Shown here: in pieces, positions 11,460 to 24,033 of the stretch
Layout: every line of letters begins with the position of its first letter
How positions within the stretch are numbered: the first letter of the stretch is position 1
DNA from: Hofstenia miamia
Lineage: Eukaryota > Xenacoelomorpha > Acoela
NCBI GenBank assembly: GCA_004352715.1
Contig: SCFE01000086.1
Span: 1,700,897-1,764,896, forward strand
Reading direction: 5' to 3'
DNA length: 64,000 nt
Translations under genes and position numbers: made by a program
The notes under the pieces: model-generated
The model's input: only the letters and a program-made list of their open reading frames with translations
What the model was told of the DNA's origin: nothing
Databases searched by the model: none

Positions 11460-12060
11460 CTTTGGTAAAGTGATGGACTTAATGGAGTTTGTTTATCCTA
11501 CACTGAAAAATGGCATAGTATTGTTAGTAAAGTTTCTGACCTTTGAGTTCCACCATTAATGTCATTTGAGCATTTATGTCATTAGTGAGGCATTCTTCAA
11601 GATTCAGCATGGAGTCAGGGAAGAAGAATTTAAGGATGTTAAACAATTTGGTATAATGATTGGTATTCTGATGTAGAAAATGTATATGTTTCATCATTAG
11701 GCTCTCTGTAATTGTATCTGGATCATTTATGACAGCATAGATCATGTTTACAGTTTTACACGTTTTGAGATATCTGGAAGCGTGGTATCTTTTCACCATA
11801 AATTCACACAAATCAAGTCATTGGCTCCATTCTGTGTAGAAGATGAAAATTCTTATTTTGGGGTGTTTTCCACATTTATCGTTGTGGGTAATGTGATGGC
11901 TGACTCAAATTTTGTTTGTTATTAGAAGATAAGAGACTTTGTCTTGAGTTTCTTTAGATAAGTTGTTTGCGCTGTGATAGTAAATGTTGTGGGGAGCAAT
12001 AAAGTAGGGATGAATGAATTTGCCATTGATAAGTGACATGTTATTTAGGTACTTGGAAAA
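11460..12060 (-). pseudogene. Diverged, internally deleted copy of the retroelement ORF seen at 60.8-64.0 kb
   Basis: Reading leftwards from 12060, a frame (12058 to about 11908) gives MSLINGKFIHPYFIAP and NNLSKETQDK, matching MSKVGDETLHPYYIAT and DNVSEETKNQ in the N-terminal part of the 63-kb ORF. After a stop the sequence changes to HITHNDKCGKHPKIRIFIF, which aligns with the C-terminal third of that protein (QTIHKKNAGLQPHVLILF). The match then continues through the 95-codon open frame 11524-11811: INDPDTIT against VSDPEQMT, and NAQMTLMVELKGQKLY against DAMMTLMITLKGLWLY. So about 600 residues between the ends are missing. At least three stops are visible. Amino-acid identity is far lower than between the other two copies, indicating an older insertion. 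No LTR was recognised next to it. Confidence 0.7.
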
Positions 12061-13627
12061 ACTTTATTGCTGTCAGCTGCTGCGTTCTGTAGAATAGCTA
12101 CAACAACTGATACCAATTTGCATCAAGGCATGGTACAGACTTATGGGATATAATAGTTATTGTGAGCTATATTATTGGGTTTGTTATATATTTAGATTCC
12201 CTATTGGTCTCTGACGCTGAGACTGGATGGAAATTATTCATTTAACAACAAAAATGATTATTTCCTTCTGTGTTGACCATTTATATAAAATCTTTTTTAA
12301 CAGCTTTAATTAAGGGTCATTTAAATCGGCTGTTTGTTTATTACAATTTCGTTTAAACCTATTTATTTGACAAGCTTACTTTAATGGCAGGTTGAGAGCA
12401 TCAACAATGTAGTAAACAATTGACAACATATTGATATTTAACACATTGCGTTTAATGAATTTTTATATGATGAACAATTTGATAACAAAATAAAAAGTTA
12501 TTCTTGTAAGTTATGTGAACAAACCAGTAATCACTAACCTGTCAAAACGACGTCGTAATTTAAAACATTTAACGTTATTAAAACGGCACAGAAAATATAA
12601 TTGTTAAGGAAACAGAATGATTTCCATTTGTACACTGAAGTTTGTAGGCAATTACAACCAACATGCAAACATTCTCCTAAAATTTTTTAAAAACTACATA
12701 TATTGACTTGTACATAAGCATTAATTCAGTTGCTGCTATTAAAATAAATGTGATTGTAGAAAATACATTGCATTTTTGATAAATGTGTTATATTTGTGAT
12801 TACAATGCTAAATTGCTAATTGTAAGTTGCGAAATACCTTGGGACAATAAATACTTTCCAAACGTTGTACAATTTATGCTAAAAAATGGACACTAAAACG
12901 ACACAAAATTTGATAAACGACACATTATGCCATTACGACGTCAAACCGATGTCGCACGATCGACTTGTTCTACCTCGGAATTTGAGACCAAAGTAGAAAC
13001 TTATAGTTATGTAAATCTGAATAAATCAGATATTATTGTCAGGGCATATGTCAAAAAACATATGCGGATATTCCTACTCAAGTAATCTAAACCAATATGT
13101 TAAATGTTCAAGTTTTGAAAATATATCAAGCCAACAACAATGCTGGTGTGCAATATAGTATAGAAAACTGGCTTTTACTGGAAATACTGGAAAATTTGCT
13201 AGAAGAAATATTACTAGAAAGATACGGCTTTTGAACTATTTGTTGAAAGTACTCAACTTCCGCAGCTCAAAATAGTTGCACAATGCTTTCTCAGAATTTC
13301 GCCCTCTTTAGTCAAAGTCGAAGTGCTTCAATATTAAATGCTAGAAACAGGAATTCAGTGGATACTATCTGAAGTAAATTTGAGGTGAAGCCTAAGCAGG
13401 CGATAGATTAGATGATTTGAAATAAGTTACGTTTTAGGTAAATCATAGTTTAAATGCAATTTGTTAATTTCAATTAGTGTAAGCTAAAGTTTTATTAAAA
13501 TTTTATTGTTTAATTAAATTTAAGCAGTCATATAAGTGGTTAAGACTGATTCCCTCACTTGTTTACCCATACGCTACACACTATAAGGTTCCTACACCGC
13601 ATTCAATGTAATTTCCGCTCAGTGTTC

Positions 13628-13652
13628 ATATATATATATATATATATATATG
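13628..13652. repeat. (TA)n microsatellite
   Basis: Pure TA run. Confidence 0.95.
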
Positions 13653-14434
13653 AAAAATTGCTCATAAACATATATCAGTGTGATTACAGAAACGGCCAAT
13701 TATCACGTACATGTTACAATAAATGGTGATGGTATTGCATTCTTCCATCAACATTCACTAATTGCAACTTCCTTAGATCAAAGCAAGTTAGATATCCTTG
13801 AGGCGGATTAATGAATTTTGATATTTTTATTCAACTTTACTGTTTGCCAAAAATGTAAGTTCGAGCATATTGATAACATTTAAATGTCTTTATGTAAATT
13901 TGTCTATTTTAAATAACTCAATGGTAATTTTGTAAACAAATAGAACTTTCTAAATATCAATGATTCCTTCATGCTTTTAATTTTATTGAACAGTAGGTAG
14001 CTGAAGTTGATTAACATTTAAATTCGAAGTTCTCAAAGGCAAATCTTCAATAAATTTCAAAATACTTCAGCAAATGTCAAAAGCCTTATTAGAAACAACG
14101 TGCATTTCTAAAAACCTTAGTAAGAGAAGCATTGATTCTAAGTTACTATTGGTTAAATTCTATATCATTGAAAGCAATATTTTTTTATCTGATTCTAGTG
14201 CTGAAATCCTTAAAAGTATGAAAATTTACAATTCAAATATTCATAGATTTATGGTTGCTGTTCGCATATTTGTTGTTTCTCTATTAGTCCCAGATATTTA
14301 TATTTCATGCATTTTTTGTTATGAGTTAAATCTAGAATCAAAAGTTCGGATTGTCTTTGATTTCATAAAATAGATTAGACTTTATCTCGTTACGAAATAG
14401 TTGTTGAAAACTTATGTAGTAAATATACTTATAG

Positions 14435-14438
<4 letters not shown>

Positions 14439-14475
<37 letters not shown>
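14439..14475. repeat. (TA)n microsatellite
   Basis: Pure TA run. Confidence 0.95.
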
Positions 14476-14477
<2 letters not shown>

Positions 14478-15341
14478 GCTTCAGGACTTCTGCAGATTTG
14501 GGTATGCTACAGCCTTTAGACTAGCCATTGCCTTGTATCTGTAAAATATCAGACCTGACTAAACGTTTGAAATATAGGGAGAAACATTTCAAAAATCGTA
14601 CACAGTTGTTCTTCACACTTCTTTCCAGCATTATCAATGAAAGTAATTCAGATAGTTGCAGTGTATATGCTAGAACGTCAGTAATAGATATCAGCTCCTT
14701 CAAGACACATTAAAAAATTATTTGAAAATGGAATAAGAATTCCCAACATTCAAATTGGCAATATTAAAGATGTATGCTAAAACAAGAAATTTATAATTTT
14801 GAAAATAATTTTTCATTGCTAACAAAAATTGAGCTTATACTTTGAGAAATTTGTACACTCATTACAGTGAAAATAAATTATAAAAGCCCCACAGTTACTG
14901 ATATAGAAAATTTATATAACATTAAGACTTTGAAAATACAAATGTGTTACTATGCATTAAGGATTTACTTCTAAAATTGACATTAAACCAATATTTTCAT
15001 TAATATACAATGATTGACAGCATCAATTCGTTAATGAAAATCAAATAGGATTATTGATTTATAGAATATTTTAATATTCTGTTAAGATGATCTAATAGGA
15101 TACATGCAAAAATATTTTAGATAAAATGTTGTTTATTAAACCACTTAATTTTTTGAAAACATTGTCTGGATTGATTAGCCAATCGTAATACGCTTTACTT
15201 CGATTTGATAAAAAATTGCATTTATAGACTTAAATTAAATGTTTGTGTTACATTTTCATTACTCATTTCACAAGCAGCAACTTTCATTAAATTCATGAAA
15301 ATCTTGTCTTTAAAACTGGAATAGGTAAGTATTGCACAATT

Positions 15342-15849
15342 ATATATATATATATATANNNNNNNNNNNNNNNNNNNNNNNNNNNNNNNNNNNNNNNNNN
15401 NNNNNNNNNNNNNNNNNNNNNNNNNNNNNNNNNNNNNNNNNNNNNNNNNNNNNNNNNNNNNNNNNNNNNNNNNNNNNNNNNNNNNNNNNNNNNNNNNNNN
15501 NNNNNNNNNNNNNNNNNNNNNNNNNNNNNNNNNNNNNNNNNNNNNNNNNNNNNNNNNNNNNNNNNNNNNNNNNNNNNNNNNNNNNNNNNNNNNNNNNNNN
15601 NNNNNNNNNNNNNNNNNNNNNNNNNNNNNNNNNNNNNNNNNNNNNNNNNNNNNNNNNNNNNNNNNNNNNNNNNNNNNNNNNNNNNNNNNNNNNNNNNNNN
15701 NNNNNNNNNNNNNNNNNNNNNNNNNNNNNNNNNNNNNNNNNNNNNNNNNNNNNNNNNNNNNNNNNNNNNNNNNNNNNNNNNNNNNNNNNNNNNNNNNNNN
15801 NNNNNNNNNNNNNNNNNNNNNNNTATATATATATATATATATATATATA
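15342..15849. repeat. (TA)n microsatellite split by a 465-N gap
   Basis: TA runs end at 15358 and resume at 15824. The gap between (15359-15823) probably contains more of the same repeat, so open frames across it are artefacts. Confidence 0.9.
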
Positions 15850-16936
15850 CAAAAAATATATATCAGCTAACAGTCTAATAACCACCGCATTGAATTAAAT
15901 TAGAGCAATGATTTTTGAATTAATTTTATTCGTCAATCAAGTTTGGAGTGGTTCAACATGAAATGTCAGCAAGCCTCTTCAACTGAATCCACATCTTCAT
16001 AGACTGGCTTTTAACTTTCTTTCTTTGTGCTCTTCGCTCTGTTTAACCAGCGTTTACACTGATTTACATGTAAATCTGTAATTACTGCTAATTGTAACGG
16101 ATCTGAGTATAAAGTCAAAATATCAGTGTTAAGCAGTTTTTTAATGAAGGTGTTTGCACATTGATGCCAGTGACTAGTTTGCTGTAAATTTTATTGCTCT
16201 AAAATTTTTCTTAACTTCATTAAACACATAAAATCGTGCAACAGCTGATGAATATTCCACTTTATTAAAATTACGCAAAAACGCAGTAAAATTCAGATTA
16301 CAAATGTTTTCATTGCATGTTTAGAAAATATAACCATAAATGAAGCAGAGGTTAGAAATGCGGTTAAATTTATTTTTGCTAAGGATATGTCTGTAATTAT
16401 ACAAAAATTTTCTCAAGACTGTTCGGTCATATTTTAACTTAATCAATAAGTATCTAAATTTTGATGCTAAGCTTAATTATTTTCTGAAAATCTTTAAATT
16501 CAATTTTTTCTAACTAAATTTATGATAATCAAATTTTTACTTGAATACAGATAAACTTTCCTCAAGAAATGAAAACATCTGATTTAAATTTAAATAAAAC
16601 TCTAGGATAAGATTTTTTTTAAATAATGTTGTGACCAAGAGAAAAGCATTATTGACCAGTTAGATGAAATACTTCTCCTACTTGTCTATGCAGAGAGTTC
16701 TCTGATATTGCACATTGCTAAATACCAAGAGTTCCACAGAATTGCTTGCTCAGTTAAAGAAATCTTTTGAAATCATTGAACAAATGTTTTCCGCACTGCT
16801 TAAACTGAAATATGATATCTGCGAAAATTTTCAACATTCTTCAGAATCAAACAAGAAACCCTTTGCAACAATACTAAACTAAACTCTCATAATTTGAGTT
16901 TTTGAATTATTAGCAAATTGAAAATCTAAATCCATG

Positions 16937-16937
16937 T

Positions 16938-16988
<51 letters not shown>
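16937..16988. repeat. (CA)n(TA)n microsatellite just upstream of receptor exon 1
   Basis: A CACACACACA run passes into about 40 bp of TA, ending some 50 bp before the likely start codon of the GPCR exon. In-frame ATG-(THTHIYIY) sequence through it is unlikely to be translated. Confidence 0.9.
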
Positions 16989-16991
<3 letters not shown>

Positions 16992-17041
16992 GTTTATATA
17001 CAAATATAATTCATTTCCCCAATACAGAGTACCATTTAAAT

Positions 17042-17323
17042 ATGTTTAAATTTAGAATGAATATATCCAAAGAAGAATATTTTGAAGCAAATTTAATAAA
17101 GTATGTTAGCCTTGCAGGTATAATAACTACAGTAGTAGGAATTGTGTTAAATGCATTTTCCTACATGACTGTTAGAATGTTGACTTTTCAGAATTCATCA
17201 GCTTACTTGATCAAATACCAGGCGATTTGGGACTCAATTGCCATTATTCACGATGGATTCGTTGAGCTTGGAGGAACATATTTCAACTTCAACTTGATGA
17301 ATTTAACTGATTTCACTTGTAAG
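17042..17323 (+). CDS. Rhodopsin-family GPCR, exon 1 (N-terminus, TM1, TM2, ECL1 Cys)
   Basis: Codes for 94 residues from ATG 17042; a second ATG at 17057 begins MNISKEEYF with an N-glycosylation site and is an equally plausible start. TM1 is about residues 18-42 and ends in the class A signature GIVLNAFSY (the N of GxxxN). TM2 is about 55-77 and contains AIWDSIAII, with the conserved Asp. The exon ends FTCK, placing the ECL1/TM3 cysteine that pairs with ECL2. A donor site AAG|GTATCT follows at 17324, in phase 0. The acceptor at 23398 (TTTTCAG) restores a TM3 that begins immediately after this Cys-Lys, so the join is convincing. The general pattern resembles invertebrate FMRFamide-type peptide receptors, but ligand and true subfamily cannot be read from the sequence. 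The product would be a plasma-membrane receptor. Confidence 0.8.
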
Positions 17324-20300
17324 GTATCTTTTAAATTTCAGAACATTTGTGAGATGTAGGGCTATAACCAGATTAGAGGCTGGCTTGGTTATTAAGCTAA
17401 TTTCTGGTTCGAAATTTTGTCCATTACACGAAATTTAATTTAAAATTTATTAGCCCTCTAGTGGATGAATTTAGTAGTGTAGATGAAAAATTATTTTGAA
17501 ATTAAATTGACTTCATTTTACCTCCATTTCTGTTTGAAATCAAAGCTACCATGACTCATTACGAAAACGCTCTAAGTGTGAGAGTTCAATGACTTATATT
17601 TGTATATGTTTTTTCAGAAACATATTAAGGATGGAAGCCTATCATTTCTATATTCTTTGTTATTAATATTATTACTTTAAAAAATTCAAACTCAAATTCT
17701 TCTCTGAACTTTGAACTTTAGCCATAAAAAATATTTCTTTGAAAATCAATATACTGTATTAATTATATTGTAGTTTTTTGTCGAATTAACTTACTGCCAA
17801 TAAACAGTAGAAAGTAGAAACAAATGGTGGCTTAATACTGGCTCAAGATGGGAATATGTCAGTGGTAAATTTTTAAGACTGTATGACCATGACCCAGTTA
17901 ACTCAAAATAACTGAATGGAGCAAGTGGTTCAGAAGAAGATGACATTGGCCCAGTTATATCAGTTTATCACTCAACTGTTTAATATATATTCATTTATTA
18001 AAGTTCAAATTAAAGGTTTTGTCAGTTAAAGCAAATGCTTGATGCGGGAACTTCAATAATTACCGGCTTGAGGCGGATACGTGTTGCATATTTTAGCAGA
18101 GATGGAACCGTGCCTTGCTTTATATCGTACCGTGCTGTGCTCATGTCGTGCCAGTGCTAATTTTTACAGAAAATTTTGTGCCCGTTCTGACATTAATGTA
18201 GGTATCAAACATGTTTGTTATTTTGATTTTCGAAATCTATATTAATTTGCACATTAAGATCATCGAAAGTTGTTTCTCAGACAATTTTTAAAGTATTGAA
18301 ATATAATAAGAATATCACAACCTTATCATTTTTATAAAATTTATAAAAAATATATACTGTAATGATAATTATTTAAATTACTTGAATATATTAATATTTT
18401 AATAAACGAAACGTCAGTCCTACATTTTTTAATATAAGAAATGAAAGGCAGATTATGTAGAGCATGCTTTTAAATTTGAAAATCGAAACTAGCAAAAGTG
18501 TTAATTTTGACCATTTCTATTGGCCGATGTGATGATACCACATTGAATATATCGAGAACAGGAACAATAGTTTCACATGGAACTATTCACTGCGAACATT
18601 TTGATGTATACAGTTTATCAATAGCATCAATGCTCAAAGAGCAATGGGGTTCTGAAATGTGTCATTTGAAGAAATATAATAGAAATTCATAATTGTTTTA
18701 ATAAAAATTCCAAAATTATAAAGAAAAAAGATGTAAAAATCTGATTTTGATCTTGTAAAACAGGTTTAGAGTTATTCCTTTAAACTCTGAGAACAGCTAA
18801 GAAATCTGAACAAGATTCAATTAGTATTGCCTTTAAAATTTATAAATATATTGGGCGACATTTTTAACATTTACATATATTGAATAGTATTATTTTAATC
18901 AATTTCACTCAAAGAGATTGGTAATGACTTCTATTATATATTTAGCAATACAGTGCAGCTAGATAGTGTACAACAAACACCCATTTCTATGAAATAGAGC
19001 TGCACTGAATGAATTGTCCTTGAAAAGCACTTTAAGTTCGTAATAATCTACTGATACATTGTTCGCAGTTTACAGTAAAAGTATTGATCAAATCGGAAAT
19101 TGACAAACACTGCCACATGGAGCTATTGTTTTGTAGGAGAATGATATATATTTTATGACTACAGCGTCAAAGTTGACTCCACAGTAACCTTCCGAAGTTA
19201 TTCTACTCCAAGGTTAAAATTGCTTTGCTCTAGACAGGTCAATGACATTTCAGATATCAAAGGAAGGTCTAATCCTTTGTTTACATAAAGCAAATATAGA
19301 AATGCTGTTAAAGTGGTATGTTTTTATCAATTACATTTATCGCTCTAAAAATAGGGAAAATTTGGGCTGTCTAAATATATATAGTTGAGAGCTAAAATAT
19401 AAAAAGTGAAGAAGAGACAAAGAAGAAGAATGCTATAATGTATAATGTATAAGGATAAGCTCAGTCAAATATAGTAGATGCACTATTTTTAGACGGATGC
19501 CAAACTAATAATATATCAGAAAGTCATCCAAACATATAAAATGCACTATTTTGTAGCGGATATTGTAGTGGCCTGTATGCGTCATATTTAATATATCCTC
19601 GACTATAGCTATCACTGAATGCAAACATATATTAACACAAAATGTTGTTAATGCAATTTTGAGAATTTATGGCATTAAAATTGTTGATATTAAATAAATA
19701 TATTTTATTTACAGTGATTTAATTATATTTGAAATTACTACTGAAATTTCAAGCAAATTTCAGAAATATAATATTCGTAAAATCGATGCAAGATTAAAAC
19801 CTTGGTACAAGATGAAGAAAACTAAATATTTAGAAAGCAGTTGAATATCTTAATAGTATAGTGGAAGGTTCAATTTTGGGCTTCAAAGAACGGCCAGTGT
19901 TCCTCAGAAACTAATTCATATTCTTCAACCTACATATATACCAGTTTAGATTTTTCAAATCCTTTTAATTTTTAATATTAAAATAGCTAAGCTTAAAAAT
20001 ATAAATGAATGAATACATGCTTTTAATTAATGTCCCTTCATACAATGGTAGCTGTAAATCTAATGTAAAATATTTAGATTTTCTTGTCAATCTGCATATA
20101 TTTAAAATTGTGTTAATAAGTCTATGCTCTATTTATATTTATTTGAATATATGCAATTGTAACGATGTAATTCAAGTTGGAAATGACAAAAAAATAATTA
20201 TATATAGAAATATATTTTAGCTGCTCAAAAACATTTATAGGGCACATTTTATAAAAATTCACAGAACGTTGTTACAGGTATTATGAAATATTTCAATATA

Positions 20301-21673
20301 TAAAATAATAAACTATAATATGATTTACCTCATTACTGCATTGTACTGCTATGTTTGCAAAGTAGAGAAAAAGACGAGCGCCTTACTATGTTTTACCTCA
20401 AAACATGCTTTGTAGTCAATATAAATGGACAATTTGCTCAATTAAATAAACGTTAAATCAAAGCTGTTTAAATATAAATATAGACTTTAGATATCAGTCT
20501 ATCAGATTCCGAGAGTGAAGCATTAATACCTTTTCTTCTCGAATGTCTGTGCTATGAAATTCAAAAATTTTAATGGAATTTCCTTTGATTTGAAAGGGTG
20601 AATTCAATGCAATTTTGCTCAATTAATTTTTAAAGTTTTTCTAAATTTCAGTAGTTATATAGAATCAGTAGCTTTCGAATTTCAATAATCCGAGAGTGAA
20701 GGAACATTATATGATATTGCTTGCCCATTAAAGAAAAAAAAATTTTATCAATGTATTAAGATAGCTAATAAATCACATTTTAAGGCGCCATCTATCGACA
20801 AGGAAAATCTTACTACTAAAATATTTCGTGTAATGTTGGGTTAAAATCTAGTTGTTGGGTGGTGGTTTGACATATAATACAGTCATATTCTAATGCAATC
20901 TCATAAATAAGAAGCGTAGTTTAAAACTAGCTAACAACCTAATAATACATTTGTTTTTCTAAATAATTTTTATCACTCTTAGGCCAATCAAAGGTTCTGC
21001 TATTGACCCAGTCTGTATCATGGCAAGTTCACAAGAGCGTATGCTCTTACATGGAATTTTGTGCTTTGTTGTGTACACACTACACAACATGTTGTATGGG
21101 ACATAAAAATCAATCACCATAAAATAGCAATTTTCCATTCATCTAAGATAAATTTGATCCATATATATTGTTTTTGTGTGATAGCAAATATTGTGACATC
21201 TTATAGAAATTAACCAAGATCATGAAAAATAATAGCTTCAGAAAAATAATAAAAAAATATTCAGTTCATTTTTCATTTAACAGTATTACTGAATCACAGA
21301 TTTTTAATTTTATGAAAATAAGTTCATTTTCTTTTTTTTCCAGTGGATATAAGAATTTTGATTGTTTGAAATTCATCATTTTAATTCAATAAAAAGAGTA
21401 TATTCTTATAACTAAGAAAACTGTATAAGAAAGAATGGCGAGAATTTAGTGAATTTTAAATCCTTTCTTAAATTGCTATCCTTCTAATCAAATTATAATG
21501 ATATAAAGCTTGTATATTTATTTCCATTATACTAATTTAATATTTAATATTAATGCATACAAAGATTACTGAAGCTGTAAGTATTGTGTAATTCTTTACT
21601 CTGTCATATTTTGTTTCTTTGTATGACACAGCAGTCTGTTGCGTTGTGTTGTGTTGCAAGCCTGGATCGCAGG

Positions 21674-21898
21674 CAGGGTTTTCTGACGGGGGGGACATCA
21701 TTATTATTTCCTAATGCGGGGCGAAGCCCCCCGAAAATTTTTGAAAATATTGAGAAAATAGACCCTAAAAAATGCATTCATGATCCTAGATTTTAAATTT
21801 TTCAATTTTTTACGAAAAATTTTTTGATTTATCCATTCAAAATTAAATTTGGAAACCTGACATCGTGGAATGTCCCCCATCCCCTGGGTACGCCACTG
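21674..21898. mobile_element. hAT-type MITE with 8-bp target duplication
   Basis: A 225-bp segment is flanked by the direct repeat ATCGCAGG (21666-21673 and 21899-21906), the 8-bp size typical of hAT insertions. On the minus strand it starts CAGTGGCGTACCCAGGGG, a common animal hAT-type end; the other end is CAGGGTTTTCTGACGGGG, so the inverted repeats are weak. It carries no transposase. Short open frames across it on both strands are incidental. Confidence 0.75.
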
Positions 21899-22949
21899 AT
21901 CGCAGGCAAGCTTGAAAGGAGCGTGATATTTTTCCTGTAAAAAAATGTTGTTCATTGTAAATAGATTGTTGAATTACACTTGGTGTTTGGAATCCTTACT
22001 CTTTATTTCTAGATCTATATTGGGTCCACACCTATGGAGCTGTTGCAACTTAAACTTCAAGTTTTTTTTATAAATTTCACTACAATTAGAAAAAATTATG
22101 TTTAGTTCTTTAAGGTGTTGCATTAGAGTATATGGATTTTTATTAAATTTGTTTTCAAATTCCAACATCAATTCTGTGTTACAGTAAAGCATTGAATTAC
22201 ATTGTGAAAGTTTAAAAATTACTAATCCTAAATTATAAAGCAAATTAATATTTAATGGCCAATATTAAAAAAATTAATGTCATTTTGAAGGAAACTTTGC
22301 CAATGTTATGCTTTAAGAAACCAAGCTAATAATTTTCAAGTTTTAGTGACACTTTCGAAAAAATGTTATAGGAACTTGAAAGAACTTGAAAAATCTTTAA
22401 AGTTTAGGTTGGCAGCAGTTCAATGGGCAATAACGTAGTCTTTGGAATTGTACTATGACCCTGGGGTGGTTCAAGGCTATACCCAAGACCTGATATTGGG
22501 CACGAAAACTCAAGACTAACCCAAAATTGTTTATTTTATTTAGATTTTAGTGAAATTTTAATTATATCTATGTTTCAGAATATTTAACCAATTAGTTTGA
22601 TTAAATCATTTTATTACATAATAATTCTTTGTAGTTTATCATCATAAAATGCATTGATTTCAAAATACTCCGTAAAATTGTCTTTCTTTGTATTTTTTAG
22701 GTTCATAACAATTTCAATTAATCTAGGGCGGGGAGGTAATCCTTAGCTGCTGCTTAAAATTATTTTTAACATTTACGTATGCACTTTGGAAGAACCAATA
22801 ATAAATATCTGTAGTTTGAAAAAATTTTTTGCTGATGCCATCAGACTAATTATGTGCAATTTATTGAAACAGTTAAAATATTTTAATTTGCTCGAATACG
22901 TTAAACTTAATGATTCAAATAGATTTCAAAGTAATAGAAAAAAATGTAC

Positions 22950-23331
22950 AAAATGTCTCGTAATTTTGATAAACATTTCAATATATACACTTTCAATTAA
23001 ATAATATTTTCAAATTATTCTCTGAACTATTTTCTTAACTTGTGTCGTCAGTCAAATTATTTCAAAACACAGTCGCAATAAATTTTAAAAATTTACCAAT
23101 GTATANTGGATATGAATGAAAACATGTAGAAGTTCTTAGTAATCCCGGAGCTTTCAGATGACGGTACATTGATGNAAAATGTCTCGTAATTTTGATAAAC
23201 ATTTCAATATATACACTTTCAATTAAATAATATTTTCAAATTATTCTCTGAACTATTTTCTTAACTTGTGTCGTCAGTCAAATTATTTCAAAACACAGTC
23301 GCAATAAATTTTAAAAATTTACCAATGTATA
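22950..23331. repeat. 156-bp direct duplication around a 68-bp N-bounded island
   Basis: 22950-23105 is repeated exactly as 23176-23331. Between them is a 68-bp piece (23107-23174) with a single N on each side. The second 24.3-26.9 kb copy lacks all of this and has the 156 bp once, so the structure is an assembly join. Confidence 0.9.
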
Positions 23332-23398
23332 TTAATTTAGATCATTACAATATATATCGTAAAATCGTGACAAAATTGGATGAATAATGTATTTTCAG

Positions 23399-24016
23399 GT
23401 ATTTTTCTATCACAGTTGGGCAAGCACATTCGCAACTGTTTTCCAAATGATGTTCCTAGCCATTGATCGTGTAGTCGCGATTAGCTTCCCGATTTGGTAC
23501 AAACACAACGGAACACGCAAATTGGCAATGGTTATGAGCATATTGGTATTTCTTTCCTCATATGGCATTGCTTTACCAAATCTTGTATTTTTCAAAGTTG
23601 TTAATTCTGTTTGTATATTGAATGCAAGTGATACAATTATACATTGGTACACAAGTATATATGTAACTGCATTGGGATTTATTTTGCCATTTACAGTGGT
23701 GTTTTTGTCAAATATTTTTTTCATACACTCACTTCATCAAAGAAAAAGTGGGAATAAAACAGAAAGACGTATTACAGTAATGTTGCTAACAAACAGTTGC
23801 GTATTTTGTGTGTTATTTTTATCAATAATTCTTCTCAATTTTTTAACATACAATATTGAACCAAAGACTGAATATGATTCAATTATACTTGCTCTCACAG
23901 ATCGCATTCAATATTTATTAGCGATTATTAATTCATCTGTAAATTTTATATTTTATTTTATCAGTGGGCCTATGTACAGATCGGCCTTTTTCAAATTTTT
24001 AAATTCCTATTTCTGA
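23399..24016 (+). CDS. Rhodopsin-family GPCR, exon 2 (TM3-TM7, C-terminus)
   Basis: 205 residues plus stop, phase 0 from the acceptor TTTTCAG. TM3 includes FATVFQMMFLAIDRVVAI with DRV in place of DRY. TM4 is about 50-72 (VMSILVFLSSYGIALPN). ECL2 has NSVCILNA, supplying the Cys partner for exon 1. TM5 includes TALGFILPFTVVFLSNIFF. ICL3 is short and basic (HQRKSGNKTERR). TM6 includes RITVMLLTNSCVFCVLF but lacks the usual CWxP proline. TM7 has INSSVNFIFYFISGPMYR, where NSxxNFxxY replaces NPxxY, a form common in FMRFamide-type receptors. The tail is only about a dozen residues. Joined to exon 1 it makes a complete seven-TM protein of about 299 aa. The reading frame is fully open, consistent with a functional gene. 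Confidence 0.8.
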   Translation, partial: VFFYHSWASTFATVFQMMFLAIDRVVAISFPIWYKHNGTRKLAMVMSILVFLSSYGIALPNLVFFKVVNSVCILNASDTIIHWYTSIYVTALGFILPFTVVFLSNIFFIHSLHQRKSGNKTERRITVMLLTNSCVFCVLFLSIILLNFLTYNIEPKTEYDSIILALTDRIQYLLAIINSSVNFIFYFISGPMYRSAFFKFLNSYF

Positions 24017-24033
24017 ATTAGTAAATGCATGTA

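Larger units (their letters stand above)
12061..16936. other. Long AT-rich non-coding stretch
   Basis: No coding region recognised. Short open frames (14074-14373, 14521-14713) have no recognisable motif or repeated occurrence. TA microsatellites lie at 13628-13652, 14439-14475 and on both sides of the 465-N gap at 15359-15823. Confidence 0.6.
17324..23398 (+). other. Intron 1 of the GPCR (about 6.1 kb), AT-rich
   Basis: From donor GTATCT to acceptor TTTTCAG. It holds a GC-richer patch with repeated ACCGTGC words (about 18098-18170), a hAT-type MITE (21674-21898), a patch with TTGGG/CCCAA words near 22440-22515, and the small assembly duplication at 22950-23331. No other gene recognised; open frames at 18498-18692 and 20005-20220 show no motif. 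Apparent length is affected by the assembly redundancy. Confidence 0.6.

Noticed and set aside
21584-21955. Open frames on both strands at 21.6-22.2 kb, repeated at 24.4-25.0 kb
   Set aside because: They span the hAT-type MITE and its flank; their repetition reflects the duplicated assembly block, not conserved coding.
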